This document shows positions 1 through 6,505 of a stretch of DNA of 15,007 nt, piece after piece (the stretch's first letter is position 1; every line of letters starts with the position of its first letter). The translations under genes were made by a program, and so were the position numbers. This DNA comes from Spirochaetaceae bacterium UBA6243 (GTDB lineage Bacteria; Spirochaetota; Spirochaetia; Treponematales; Rectinemataceae): positions 84,141-99,147 of the forward strand of contig DJVZ01000041.1 of assembly GCA_002441395.1 (NCBI GenBank), read 5' to 3'. The notes beneath the pieces were generated by a model. That model saw only the letters and a list, made by a program, of their open reading frames with translations, was not told where the DNA came from and searched no databases.

Positions 1-1196
1 TCGAAAGGCTGGCCCTCGGAAATTCGCTGCATTCTGCCCTTTACAGGCCTCAGCTTGGGCAAGTAGGGCACGAAACGGCTCCAATGCAGCCCCGTGGCTG
101 CGGAGGCGGCGAGAATGGCGCCAAGGACGTTTTGAACATTGAAGGTGCCCGGCAGGTTGAGCCGCGCCGGAAGTGCGTGGCGCGATACGTTCCCCTCGGC
201 GCCGCGCGCCTCTGCATGTGGCGCGGTGCCTTGCGCTTGGACAGTACCGGACGGACCTTCGATCGTGAAATTCGAGCCTTCGGGGTCGCCCTCGATGTCG
301 CGGGCGCACAAGTCCGCAAGGTTGCCCTTGCTTGAATAGGTAAGACATGGGGCTGCGGATTCGCCGGCAAAATAGGCCGCGCTCGGATCGTCGGCGCAGA
401 TGATGCCCAGAGGAATGCATGCATTTGTACATGCCAGCCGTTTTGGCCCGGCTTCTCCCAAACGGCGAAAGAGGTTGGCTTTGTCGCTGCGGTACTGTTC
501 CCATGTGCCATGGAACTCGAGGTGTTCGTGCGTGACGTTGGTGACAAGCCCGATGTCGAAGTGGACATGCGCCAGGCGGGCGGTCCGGGGCGAAAGGCCG
601 TGGCTCGATGCCTCGACCACGGCGAAAGAGAGGCCACAATCACGCATTTTTGCAAGCATTTCCTGCACGGCGGTAGATTCGGGCGTTGTCTGATGCTGTG
701 GGTTTGGCCGTTCGCCATCGCCCGTGTCGGACGTCACCGTGGAAAAAAAACCCGCTCTGTAGCCGGCAAATTGCAACAATTGATAGATGAGGGATACCGT
801 CGTGCTTTTGCCCTCTGTTCCTGTTACACCGATGACGCAGAGAGAATCCGACGGATCGTCATAGAACTTGCCCGAGATTGCTGACATCGCCCAGCGGCAG
901 TCGGCGACGCGTAAGAATGCGATGTTCTCAGACCTCGTTTTAGCACCTGTCCAAGGCGAAGGCTCGCCGGCTCCCTGATCGAGGGAGCCCTCATAGACAA
1001 CGCCAATGGCGCCATGCTGAACTGCCCTCCGAATATATTGTTTGCCGTCGGTGTGTATGCCGGGCAGGGCGAAAAAAAGATATCCGGGTTTGCACTCTCT
1101 CGAATCATAGGAAAGGCCAGAGACCGATTGTTCGATATTTCCCTGTATATCGAGGAAATCAAGACCACTGATGATATCGGACAGGCGCTTTGACAT
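1..1196 (-). CDS. murE: MurE, UDP-MurNAc-tripeptide synthetase (3' end outside window)
   Basis: This cytoplasmic ligase uses ATP to add the third amino acid (usually meso-diaminopimelate, lysine or ornithine) to UDP-MurNAc-L-Ala-D-Glu. The first 398 residues are visible; the family is usually about 490-510 long. Seen: an N-terminal domain with YDSRE (30-34) and GYLFFALPG (38-46); the P-loop VTGTEGKSTT (124-133), where Glu-Gly-Lys-Ser replaces the common Asn-Gly-Lys-Thr; the UDP-MurNAc-binding TTPES (170-174); EASSHGL (195-201); THEHLEFHG (222-230) followed by SDKANLF, whose Lys239 fits the carbamylated lysine of Mur ligases; and FNVQNVL and VKGRMQRI near the cut. The window ends just before the expected DYAHTPD segment, so the DNPR-type motif that specifies the added amino acid is not visible. 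The start at 1196 gives MSKRLSD and has only a weak upstream AGAG. The gene is divergent from queD. There is a modest insertion around 318-340. Confidence 0.95.
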   Translation of the reverse strand, partial: MSKRLSDIISGLDFLDIQGNIEQSVSGLSYDSRECKPGYLFFALPGIHTDGKQYIRRAVQHGAIGVVYEGSLDQGAGEPSPWTGAKTRSENIAFLRVADCRWAMSAISGKFYDDPSDSLCVIGVTGTEGKSTTVSLIYQLLQFAGYRAGFFSTVTSDTGDGERPNPQHQTTPESTAVQEMLAKMRDCGLSFAVVEASSHGLSPRTARLAHVHFDIGLVTNVTHEHLEFHGTWEQYRSDKANLFRRLGEAGPKRLACTNACIPLGIICADDPSAAYFAGESAAPCLTYSSKGNLADLCARDIEGDPEGSNFTIEGPSGTVQAQGTAPHAEARGAEGNVSRHALPARLNLPGTFNVQNVLGAILAASAATGLHWSRFVPYLPKLRPVKGRMQRISEGQPF

Positions 1197-1206
1197 ATCG
1201 GCTCTG

Positions 1207-1235
1207 ATACTATCATGCAATAGGGGATGCTGCAA
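1207..1235 (-). promoter_or_regulatory. Weak candidate promoter for murE
   Basis: On the minus strand, TTGCAG (1235-1230) and TAGTAT (1212-1207) are separated by 17 nt. The -35 keeps only TTG and the -10 matches TATAAT at 4 of 6 positions. A start about 7 nt downstream would fall near 1200, leaving only a few bases before the ATG at 1196. This is a visual match only. Confidence 0.25.
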
Positions 1236-1298
1236 TGAAGCCGCTTTCCGAGAAAATAAATGCGGCCGACAGCAGGGGATATTTTTCAATAAACCCGT

Positions 1299-1304
1299 TA
1301 TAAT
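1299..1304 (+). promoter_or_regulatory. Candidate -10 box for queD
   Basis: A perfect TATAAT lies 31 bases before the queD ATG. No convincing -35 hexamer is found 16-18 bases upstream. A start near 1311 would give a leader of about 25 nt that contains the GAGGAAG ribosome-binding site. Confidence 0.4.
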
Positions 1305-1323
1305 AGATTATCGACACGAAAAT

Positions 1324-1330
1324 GAGGAAG
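1324..1330 (+). promoter_or_regulatory. Ribosome-binding site that fixes the queD start
   Basis: GAGGAAG sits 5 nt before the ATG at 1336. It favours that start over an in-frame ATG at 1171, whose 55 extra codons would run back across the divergent promoter region and into murE. Confidence 0.75.
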
Positions 1331-1335
1331 ATGAC

Positions 1336-1716
1336 ATGTACTATGTTCGAGTTGAGGCCGAGTTTGCCGCGGCCCACAGAATTGTCCATTACCACGGCAA
1401 GTGCGAGCGCTTCCATGGCCACAATTATAAGGTGAGGGTGTGGGTTTCCGGCAAGGAACTTGGCGAAGGCGGGATGCTCGTCGATTTTAGCATCGTTAAG
1501 GCCGCTCTCAAGAAATTGATCGATGAAGCTCTCGATCATCGGGACCTCAATGGACTGCCTGAATTTGAAGATGATCCGAGCGCTGAACGGATAGCGAAGT
1601 TTATCTATGATCGGTTGCGCGGTGTTCTTCCCGAAGTGCCTTTATCGGCCGTCGATGTCTTCGAGACAGATACATCGATGGCCAGGTATGTACCCGATTC
1701 CGTGGAACGGTTTTAA
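1336..1716 (+). CDS. queD: QueD, 6-carboxy-5,6,7,8-tetrahydropterin synthase
   Basis: A 126-residue member of the 6-pyruvoyl-tetrahydropterin synthase/QueD family. In queuosine biosynthesis QueD converts dihydroneopterin triphosphate to 6-carboxytetrahydropterin, the precursor of the 7-deazaguanine base placed in tRNA. Seen: zinc-ligand histidines H14 (AAAH), H27 and H29 (FHGHNY); the catalytic-type C23 in GKCERFHGH; LVDF (48-51); the DHRDLN motif near 73-78 that normally carries the active-site histidine; and a C-terminal VFETDTSMARY segment with the expected substrate-binding glutamate. The length is normal for a one-domain enzyme. The Cys-containing GKC..HGH pattern favours QueD over eukaryotic-type pterin synthase, though a tetrahydrobiopterin or folate-branch role cannot be excluded because no queC, queE or queF is visible here. 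The stop codon overlaps that of the convergent radical SAM gene. Confidence 0.9.
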   Translation: MYYVRVEAEFAAAHRIVHYHGKCERFHGHNYKVRVWVSGKELGEGGMLVDFSIVKAALKKLIDEALDHRDLNGLPEFEDDPSAERIAKFIYDRLRGVLPEVPLSAVDVFETDTSMARYVPDSVERF

Positions 1717-4199
1717 GCCCAACCTTCGATTCGAAAGAGTATCTCCTCATTCGGGAATTCTTTATGCAAGAGATCCGCGAAAGTCTGCATATTCGCCCTT
1801 TTGCCCACGCGAACACGAAGCTCAATGTTACTCGAATATGTATGATATTGCACAAAAAGAACGGACTTTTTGGACGATGAGCTTTTGGATATATGGAATT
1901 CGTGGCCATTTTCAGTACTGTTCAGTGTGAAGTGAAGGTTCTGGGTATCGAGCCAGGATCGGAGGATGGAGGCGAGGCGCCCCCCACTCATCCCGCTTAT
2001 TGTGCATAATAGCATACAAGTTTCAGTGATCGGCGGCATATTTGCCTGTTCGATGCTTTCCAGAAGTGCAGGGGAGCCCGATACAGAATGTTTTGAAGCA
2101 TGCGCCACGATTTTTTCCAAAATCGCGACATCCGGCCCATACAGCGCGAAGAATTTTTCTCCAGAGAGCCCAAAATGAGGGGCTGTGGCGTTGGGAAATA
2201 CATTGGTCCATTGATCATGTGGCAGCACCTGTCTGCAGTTGAACAGTGCGCGCTCTGCATTGGGAACGAGGGCCGAGAGCGTACGGACGAGCCATGCGCA
2301 TTCATAGGCTTCTGTTGAAAATGCGAGGGCATCGTCTTCACTGACTTTGACGAATATATGGGGAAAATGGGCCTTCGATTCTTCCTGTGCAGCTATGAGC
2401 GCCAGTGCTCGCCGCGCATCGGCTTCCTTGGAGAATTGCGCAGGGGGACGCACAGGAGCTTCTCCTTCGAGGTCGGACTTTTGCCTTTGCAACGTGTTCA
2501 GTTTTGTCTGCTCGTGCAAATATTTTACAGACCGTTCATAGTGTGCACGGAGGAGATTCCAGTGACTTTCGCTCTCCACAAAAGAAAAGCATGGGCGATA
2601 ATCGCCCGGCTTTTCCTCAAGGAGCATGGAAAAATCTGAAGTCTTGATCAAGCATTCATCGAGGCTTTTCAAAGCCGCGCGAGGGACATGCACATCGTAG
2701 ACAAAGCCATGCTCCGGGCAAGCGGAGAGCCAGTCGTGTGCCAGAGGACCAGCAATCGAAAGAAGCTGATCGACCCAGTAATCCTCGAATGATGAGGCGA
2801 GCCTGAATTCAAGATTATTTTCGGCGCAGAGAGCCTCGAAACGGGAGACGATGCGCTCAAGGACAGCCCTGTCATGCGAGAGGGGGGCAAACTGCAGGGG
2901 CGTAAACGGAAGCCGTACCAGATAGCCGGCCGACACGATGATTCTTGTCGTCGAATGCATTTCATCCCTGAATCGGGCCATTTCGCCGCAGAACGCGCCC
3001 AGTTCATTCAAATCCGCATCATTTTCGAAGCCTGAGATGATGAAGAAGAGCTTTAGTTCCCGGGCTTTCTGCTTCAATATCGACGAGACTGCGCTCCAAA
3101 TCTGCGCGCCAGATATCCCTTTGTAATAATACTGTCGCAGCCGTTCAGAGATCCCTTCTATGCCAAGCGTAAACGAGCGTTTGCCCGCAGCGAATTCGGC
3201 GGAGAGGAGTTCGGGGTTTTTTGCCAATATATCGAGGCGCTGACTCATCAGCGAGACGCGAAAGAAATAACGCCCCATCGTCGGTATGAGATCAAGTATT
3301 TCGTGATGCATATTGAAATTGTAGCTGAAGAGCTCAACATCGGAAGCCCCGGTGGCTCTTTTGAGGGCAAGGGCCGCCTCCGAAAGTTCCTGCAGGGATT
3401 TTTCACGGTAAGGACGCCTGTCCCAGCCTTCGAGACAAAAGGCGCAGTGGCCGGAGCAGCCGGCGGTGATGGCGAGTTTTGTGTGTCCGGCATTCTCGCC
3501 ATTGAGAACGAGCGGAGAGACCAGCGGCAGGGGGCGCTGCCGAGAAAGTGCCCGCATAGCAGTGAATTGTGAAGCACAAGGCCAAAAACCTTCGACCTCC
3601 GATGCAATTTCGGTGAGGATTGTCGACTTTGGCGCTCCACCTTGAAGGCCATTCGAGGCGAGCCGAACGATATCCTGCACTCGTCCTTCGCCTTCACCGA
3701 AAAAAAAGGCATCGACCAGGCTTTCGAGGACTTCGTCTTTTTCCATTTTTAGGAGCGAGCCTGCGGTCACGGTGCTCGATCCGCCGAGGAAGAGCAAGGG
3801 GACAGTAGGGGCGCGCAGTCTTTCTCCGCGGGATGGCGAAATTCCGGATTGAGAGTGTAGCCACGGAAGGTTTATAAGCTCGAGCGTAAAGGCACAAGAG
3901 ATCAGAATAATGTCGAACTCTGCCGGACTTTTGCCGGACGCCCGGCCAAAGAACCATGGGCGGCTCAGCGCCGTCAGGGTTTTGCGGTCCTGCAGGGGAG
4001 GCAGAAAGGCAAAATCTATAAAGGCATCTGGCAGTGCGCGGCGGGATTCGTCGAATAACACGAGGTGGGAATATGAGACTTCTATATCACGGTACGGTGA
4101 AAGTCGCACGATGAGAATTCTGCACCGTGCATCTTCGAAGCGGGGGTTTGCCATATCGGCAGCGACAGCCCGGGTGACAATTCGGCCTTCGCGCATCAT
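1713..4199 (-). CDS. Large radical SAM protein with a B12-binding-like N-terminal region, function unknown
   Basis: An 828-residue radical SAM enzyme. Seen: the [4Fe-4S]/SAM motif CSGHCAFC (C248, C252, C255), followed by EGWDRRPYREKS, which resembles the downstream stretch in B12-binding-type radical SAM families such as TIGR03960. The segment before it (about 95-180, with DIILISCAF, VPLLFLGG and FFFGEGEGR) also resembles the N-terminal domain of those families, but I see no cobalamin-binding DxHxxG motif. A TIM-barrel-like core probably spans about 240-480. The C-terminal ~270 residues match nothing I recognise and include a charged, coiled-coil-like stretch near 600-640. The start ATG at 4199 overlaps the helicase stop (ATGA), implying translational coupling; M2, or M16 at 4154, are alternative starts. 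It is not QueE, which is only about 200 residues. An RNA-modification role is suggested only by its neighbours. Confidence 0.85.
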   Translation of the reverse strand: MMREGRIVTRAVAADMANPRFEDARCRILIVRLSPYRDIEVSYSHLVLFDESRRALPDAFIDFAFLPPLQDRKTLTALSRPWFFGRASGKSPAEFDIILISCAFTLELINLPWLHSQSGISPSRGERLRAPTVPLLFLGGSSTVTAGSLLKMEKDEVLESLVDAFFFGEGEGRVQDIVRLASNGLQGGAPKSTILTEIASEVEGFWPCASQFTAMRALSRQRPLPLVSPLVLNGENAGHTKLAITAGCSGHCAFCLEGWDRRPYREKSLQELSEAALALKRATGASDVELFSYNFNMHHEILDLIPTMGRYFFRVSLMSQRLDILAKNPELLSAEFAAGKRSFTLGIEGISERLRQYYYKGISGAQIWSAVSSILKQKARELKLFFIISGFENDADLNELGAFCGEMARFRDEMHSTTRIIVSAGYLVRLPFTPLQFAPLSHDRAVLERIVSRFEALCAENNLEFRLASSFEDYWVDQLLSIAGPLAHDWLSACPEHGFVYDVHVPRAALKSLDECLIKTSDFSMLLEEKPGDYRPCFSFVESESHWNLLRAHYERSVKYLHEQTKLNTLQRQKSDLEGEAPVRPPAQFSKEADARRALALIAAQEESKAHFPHIFVKVSEDDALAFSTEAYECAWLVRTLSALVPNAERALFNCRQVLPHDQWTNVFPNATAPHFGLSGEKFFALYGPDVAILEKIVAHASKHSVSGSPALLESIEQANMPPITETCMLLCTISGMSGGRLASILRSWLDTQNLHFTLNSTENGHEFHISKSSSSKKSVLFVQYHTYSSNIELRVRVGKRANMQTFADLLHKEFPNEEILFRIEGWA

Positions 4200-5416
4200 G
4201 AATGTGCCCTGTTGCTCCCGTCAGCATCCATTTTTTCAATGTGCTCGAGGAATTCCTCGACAGTGGGCTCGATGACATGGCCGTATTCGAGTCGTTTCGT
4301 GCGGAACACAAAGCCAAACCTGACGGCCGTTCTGGAGGCCCGCTCGAGTTCGAGGCGATCGGCGATGACGACACTGATGCCGTTCTTGCCCGCTCTGCCC
4401 GTGCGGCCCGCCCTGTGAACGTAGGCGTTGCTCTCTTCCGGCAGGTCGAGGCTTATGACGTGCGTGATGTCGGGGATATCGAGGCCCCGGGCCGCCAGGT
4501 CGGTTGTTACGAGGAAGGGCACGCTGCCCTGTCGGAAATGCTCAATTGCGGAATAGCGCGACTGCTTTTCCATTCTCGACACGATGCTTGTGCATTTGAG
4601 GCCTGAGGAGGCAAGGCGTTCTGTAATACGCTGAACGCGGTATGTCTCAGAGGCAAAGATGAGGCAGCGCTTCGGACGCGCTGCGCCGATTATCTTTTTC
4701 AGCATGTCGACTTTTTTTCTGTGTTCGGCATAGAATACCCAGTGTTCAATGGCATCAGAGAGAATACCTTCGCTGCCGAGTTCAAGTATTGAGGGGCTGG
4801 GCATCCACGGTTCTGCCTTACGGAGGGTTTTTTCAGGAATAGTCGCGGAAGCCATAATGTGGACGCAGTTTTGTGGAGCTTTGGACAAAAGAAATTCGAC
4901 AGGCTCGAGATATTCTTTTGAAAAGAGCCGGTCCGCCTCATCGAGCACGAAGAATTCCAGACGGGAAAGGTCGATGAACCGCATGTTTGTAAGATCCGCC
5001 AGGCGGCCGGGCGTTCCCGCAATGATATCCGGATGCGCCTTGAGTGCTTCTTTTTGATGAGAAAAATGTGTGCCGCCAAGGAGGGCGAGGTTTTTTATAT
5101 TGAGTGAAGCGGCTTGAGCCAGAAGCGCGGTCTGGCGCGCGACTTGTACCGCGAGTTCCTGCGTGGGGCACACGATGAGCGCTTTCGGCCAATGCGTTTC
5201 GGACGGCCTGGGTTTTGAAGCGAGGAGCGCTTGGAATATAGGAAGAAGGTATGCCAAGGTCTTGCCTGTGCCCGTTTCCGATTGCATGGCCAAGTCTTTC
5301 TTTTGCAGAAGGATGGGGATCGCTTGTTTTTGTACTTCCGTGGGCGTGCCCAAATTGAGGTCGTGAAGAGCGAGACCAAGCCGCTCATCGAGCCCCAGAG
5401 ACAGAAAATCATTCAT
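4196..5416 (-). CDS. DEAD-box ATP-dependent RNA helicase
   Basis: A 406-residue RNA helicase that unwinds or remodels RNA duplexes using ATP. The standard motifs appear in order: Q motif (GTPTEVQKQAIP, 23-34), motif I SETGTGKT (46-53), Ia PTQELA (84-89), Ib GTPGRL (134-139), II DEAD (159-162), III SAT (190-192), V TTDLAARGLD (304-313) and VI HRAGRTGR (334-341). It consists of just the two RecA-like domains with a short tail; it lacks the long basic or RGG tail of DeaD/CsdA or SrmB and the DbpA-type RNA-binding domain, so no specific subfamily symbol is assigned. It is the first gene of an operon whose second gene, the radical SAM protein, starts inside its stop codon. A GTGGTGG stretch just before the ATG could act as a weak ribosome-binding site. 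It is divergent from rnz across 87 bp. Confidence 0.95.
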   Translation of the reverse strand: MNDFLSLGLDERLGLALHDLNLGTPTEVQKQAIPILLQKKDLAMQSETGTGKTLAYLLPIFQALLASKPRPSETHWPKALIVCPTQELAVQVARQTALLAQAASLNIKNLALLGGTHFSHQKEALKAHPDIIAGTPGRLADLTNMRFIDLSRLEFFVLDEADRLFSKEYLEPVEFLLSKAPQNCVHIMASATIPEKTLRKAEPWMPSPSILELGSEGILSDAIEHWVFYAEHRKKVDMLKKIIGAARPKRCLIFASETYRVQRITERLASSGLKCTSIVSRMEKQSRYSAIEHFRQGSVPFLVTTDLAARGLDIPDITHVISLDLPEESNAYVHRAGRTGRAGKNGISVVIADRLELERASRTAVRFGFVFRTKRLEYGHVIEPTVEEFLEHIEKMDADGSNRAHS

Positions 5417-5424
5417 GCCACCAC

Positions 5425-5451
5425 GCTATACGAAAGGCATGCCTTTTGCAA
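5425..5451 (-). promoter_or_regulatory. Weak candidate promoter for the helicase/radical SAM operon
   Basis: TTGCAA (5451-5446) and TATAGC (5430-5425) lie on the minus strand with a short 15-nt spacer that is almost exactly filled by the AAAGGCATGCCTTT palindrome. The -10 ends 8 nt before the start codon. The spacing is suboptimal, so this may need an activator or may not be the real promoter. Confidence 0.25.
5433..5446. promoter_or_regulatory. 14-bp perfect palindrome, candidate operator between divergent genes
   Basis: AAAGGCATGCCTTT reads identically on both strands. It lies in the 87-bp gap between the divergently transcribed helicase and rnz, within the possible helicase promoter and about 20 bp upstream of the rnz -35. 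A dimeric regulator site is the simplest reading; no regulator is encoded beside it. It has no loop and no adjacent T-tract, so it does not look like a terminator. Confidence 0.45.
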
Positions 5452-5465
5452 TAATGCAGTACAGG

Positions 5466-5494
5466 ATGACATTCGCGCCTGTTTTCGATATAGT
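5466..5494 (+). promoter_or_regulatory. Promoter of rnz (sigma70-type), near-leaderless
   Basis: ATGACA (5466-5471, 5 of 6 to TTGACA) and TATAGT (5489-5494, 5 of 6 to TATAAT) are separated by exactly 17 nt. A transcript starting about 7 nt after the -10 would begin near 5501, only about 3 nt before the rnz ATG at 5504. No Shine-Dalgarno sequence is visible there. Confidence 0.6.
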
Positions 5495-5503
5495 CTGTGC
5501 GCA

Positions 5504-6433
5504 ATGAATCTAGAAGCGTTTGTACTTGGCTCCGGCGGCATGATGCCCTTGCCGTATCGACAGCTTACGAGTATGCTCGTACGCCGCGAGGGTGAGCTTT
5601 TCCTTTTTGATGCGGGCGAAGGAACCCAGGTTTCCATCCGCAGACTCAATCTTCGGTGGAAAAAGATCACCGCGATTTTCATATCGCACATGCATGCCGA
5701 CCACGTCACGGGGCTTCCGGGCATTCTCATGCTCTCGAGCCAGGTCGACAGGGAAGAGCCTCTCTATATCTTTGGCCCACCGAAACTTGCCGATTATATT
5801 GATCAGAACCGGCGCCTTCTCGACATGTACATCAACTATGACATCATTGTGCAGGAAATTTCGGAACGCACCGTAGTCTGGAACGGGGATGGCTATTCGA
5901 TCCGCGCCTTTCCGCTCAGGCACACGAAGATGTGTTTTGGCTATTCCCTGGAAGAGGCCCCGAGGCCGGGCGTATTTTATCCAGAAAAGGCTCTTTCAAT
6001 GGGCGTGCCGCGCGGGCCGCTCTGGTCGGAACTTCAGTCGGGCAAGACGGTGACGCTTCCCGGTGGCAGGGAAGTGCACTCGTCAGACGTGATGGGCGAG
6101 CCCAGAAGTGGACGCAAATTCAGTTTTGTCACCGACAGCCTTTACTTTCCGGAAATCTCGCAGGAAGTCTCAGACTCCGATCTCTTTATCTGCGAAGGAA
6201 TGTTTGAGCAGGGGCTGATCGAAAGCGCAATAGACAAGCGTCACATGACCGCCCGTCAGGCCGCCCAGATCGCCCGCGATGCGGGCAATGTCAAGCGGCT
6301 TGGTCTCATTCATTACAGTCCCCGCTATGCAGACCGCGAGCTCAAAGTGCTCTTGGATGAGGCACGGGAAGTATTTCCCAATACGGTTCTCACCAAGGAC
6401 AGGATGTGTTTTCCAGTCGAATTTGTCGACTGA
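5504..6433 (+). CDS. rnz: RNase Z, tRNA 3'-processing endonuclease
   Basis: A 309-residue, short-form (bacterial, about 307 residues) RNase Z. It cuts the 3' trailer from tRNA precursors that lack an encoded CCA, and acts as a zinc metallo-beta-lactamase-fold dimer. Seen: FLFDAGEGTQ (33-42); the HxHxDH zinc motif SHMHADHVTG (H62, H64, D66, H67); H140 in PLRHTK; D211 in FVTDSLY; the HMTARQAA segment (H247) typical of tRNase Z; and H270 in LIHYSPRY. All metal ligands sit at essentially the positions known from the characterised bacterial enzymes. The start at 5504 (MNLEAFVLGSGG) matches the family N-terminus; an upstream in-frame ATG at 5231 would add 91 residues overlapping the helicase and is rejected. 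The start has no ribosome-binding site but has a good promoter right next to it. The 72-bp gap to the next gene shows no clear terminator. Confidence 0.96.
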   Translation: MNLEAFVLGSGGMMPLPYRQLTSMLVRREGELFLFDAGEGTQVSIRRLNLRWKKITAIFISHMHADHVTGLPGILMLSSQVDREEPLYIFGPPKLADYIDQNRRLLDMYINYDIIVQEISERTVVWNGDGYSIRAFPLRHTKMCFGYSLEEAPRPGVFYPEKALSMGVPRGPLWSELQSGKTVTLPGGREVHSSDVMGEPRSGRKFSFVTDSLYFPEISQEVSDSDLFICEGMFEQGLIESAIDKRHMTARQAAQIARDAGNVKRLGLIHYSPRYADRELKVLLDEAREVFPNTVLTKDRMCFPVEFVD

Positions 6434-6505
6434 CAGGGCAAGAGAGGGGGTACAAGGTGAACGGCCCAATCAAAAACGAATGACTGTGACCGGCACCTCC
6501 CTCAT

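Noticed and set aside
50..718. A 222-codon minus-strand open frame within murE.
   Set aside because: Another minus-strand frame across the same bases gives an unbroken MurE with P-loop, TTP and EASSHG motifs; the 222-residue translation is Ser/Arg/Pro-rich with no domain.
1171..1335. Extended N-terminus of QueD.
   Set aside because: The 55 extra residues overlap murE and the promoter region, are not part of the family, and the ATG at 1336 has its own GAGGAAG site.
1713..4199. Radical SAM protein as QueE of the queuosine pathway, because queD is adjacent.
   Set aside because: QueE is about 200 residues; this protein is 828 residues with a B12-domain-like front and a long unknown C-terminus, and it is convergent with queD rather than in its operon.
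5231..5503. Extended N-terminus of RNase Z.
   Set aside because: The extra 91 residues are mostly antisense to the helicase, and RNase Z normally begins with the short strand found at 5504.
6434..6505. Bidirectional terminator between rnz and the membrane-protein gene.
   Set aside because: Only a poor GGTG...CACC pairing with a long loop is visible, with no T-tract on either side.
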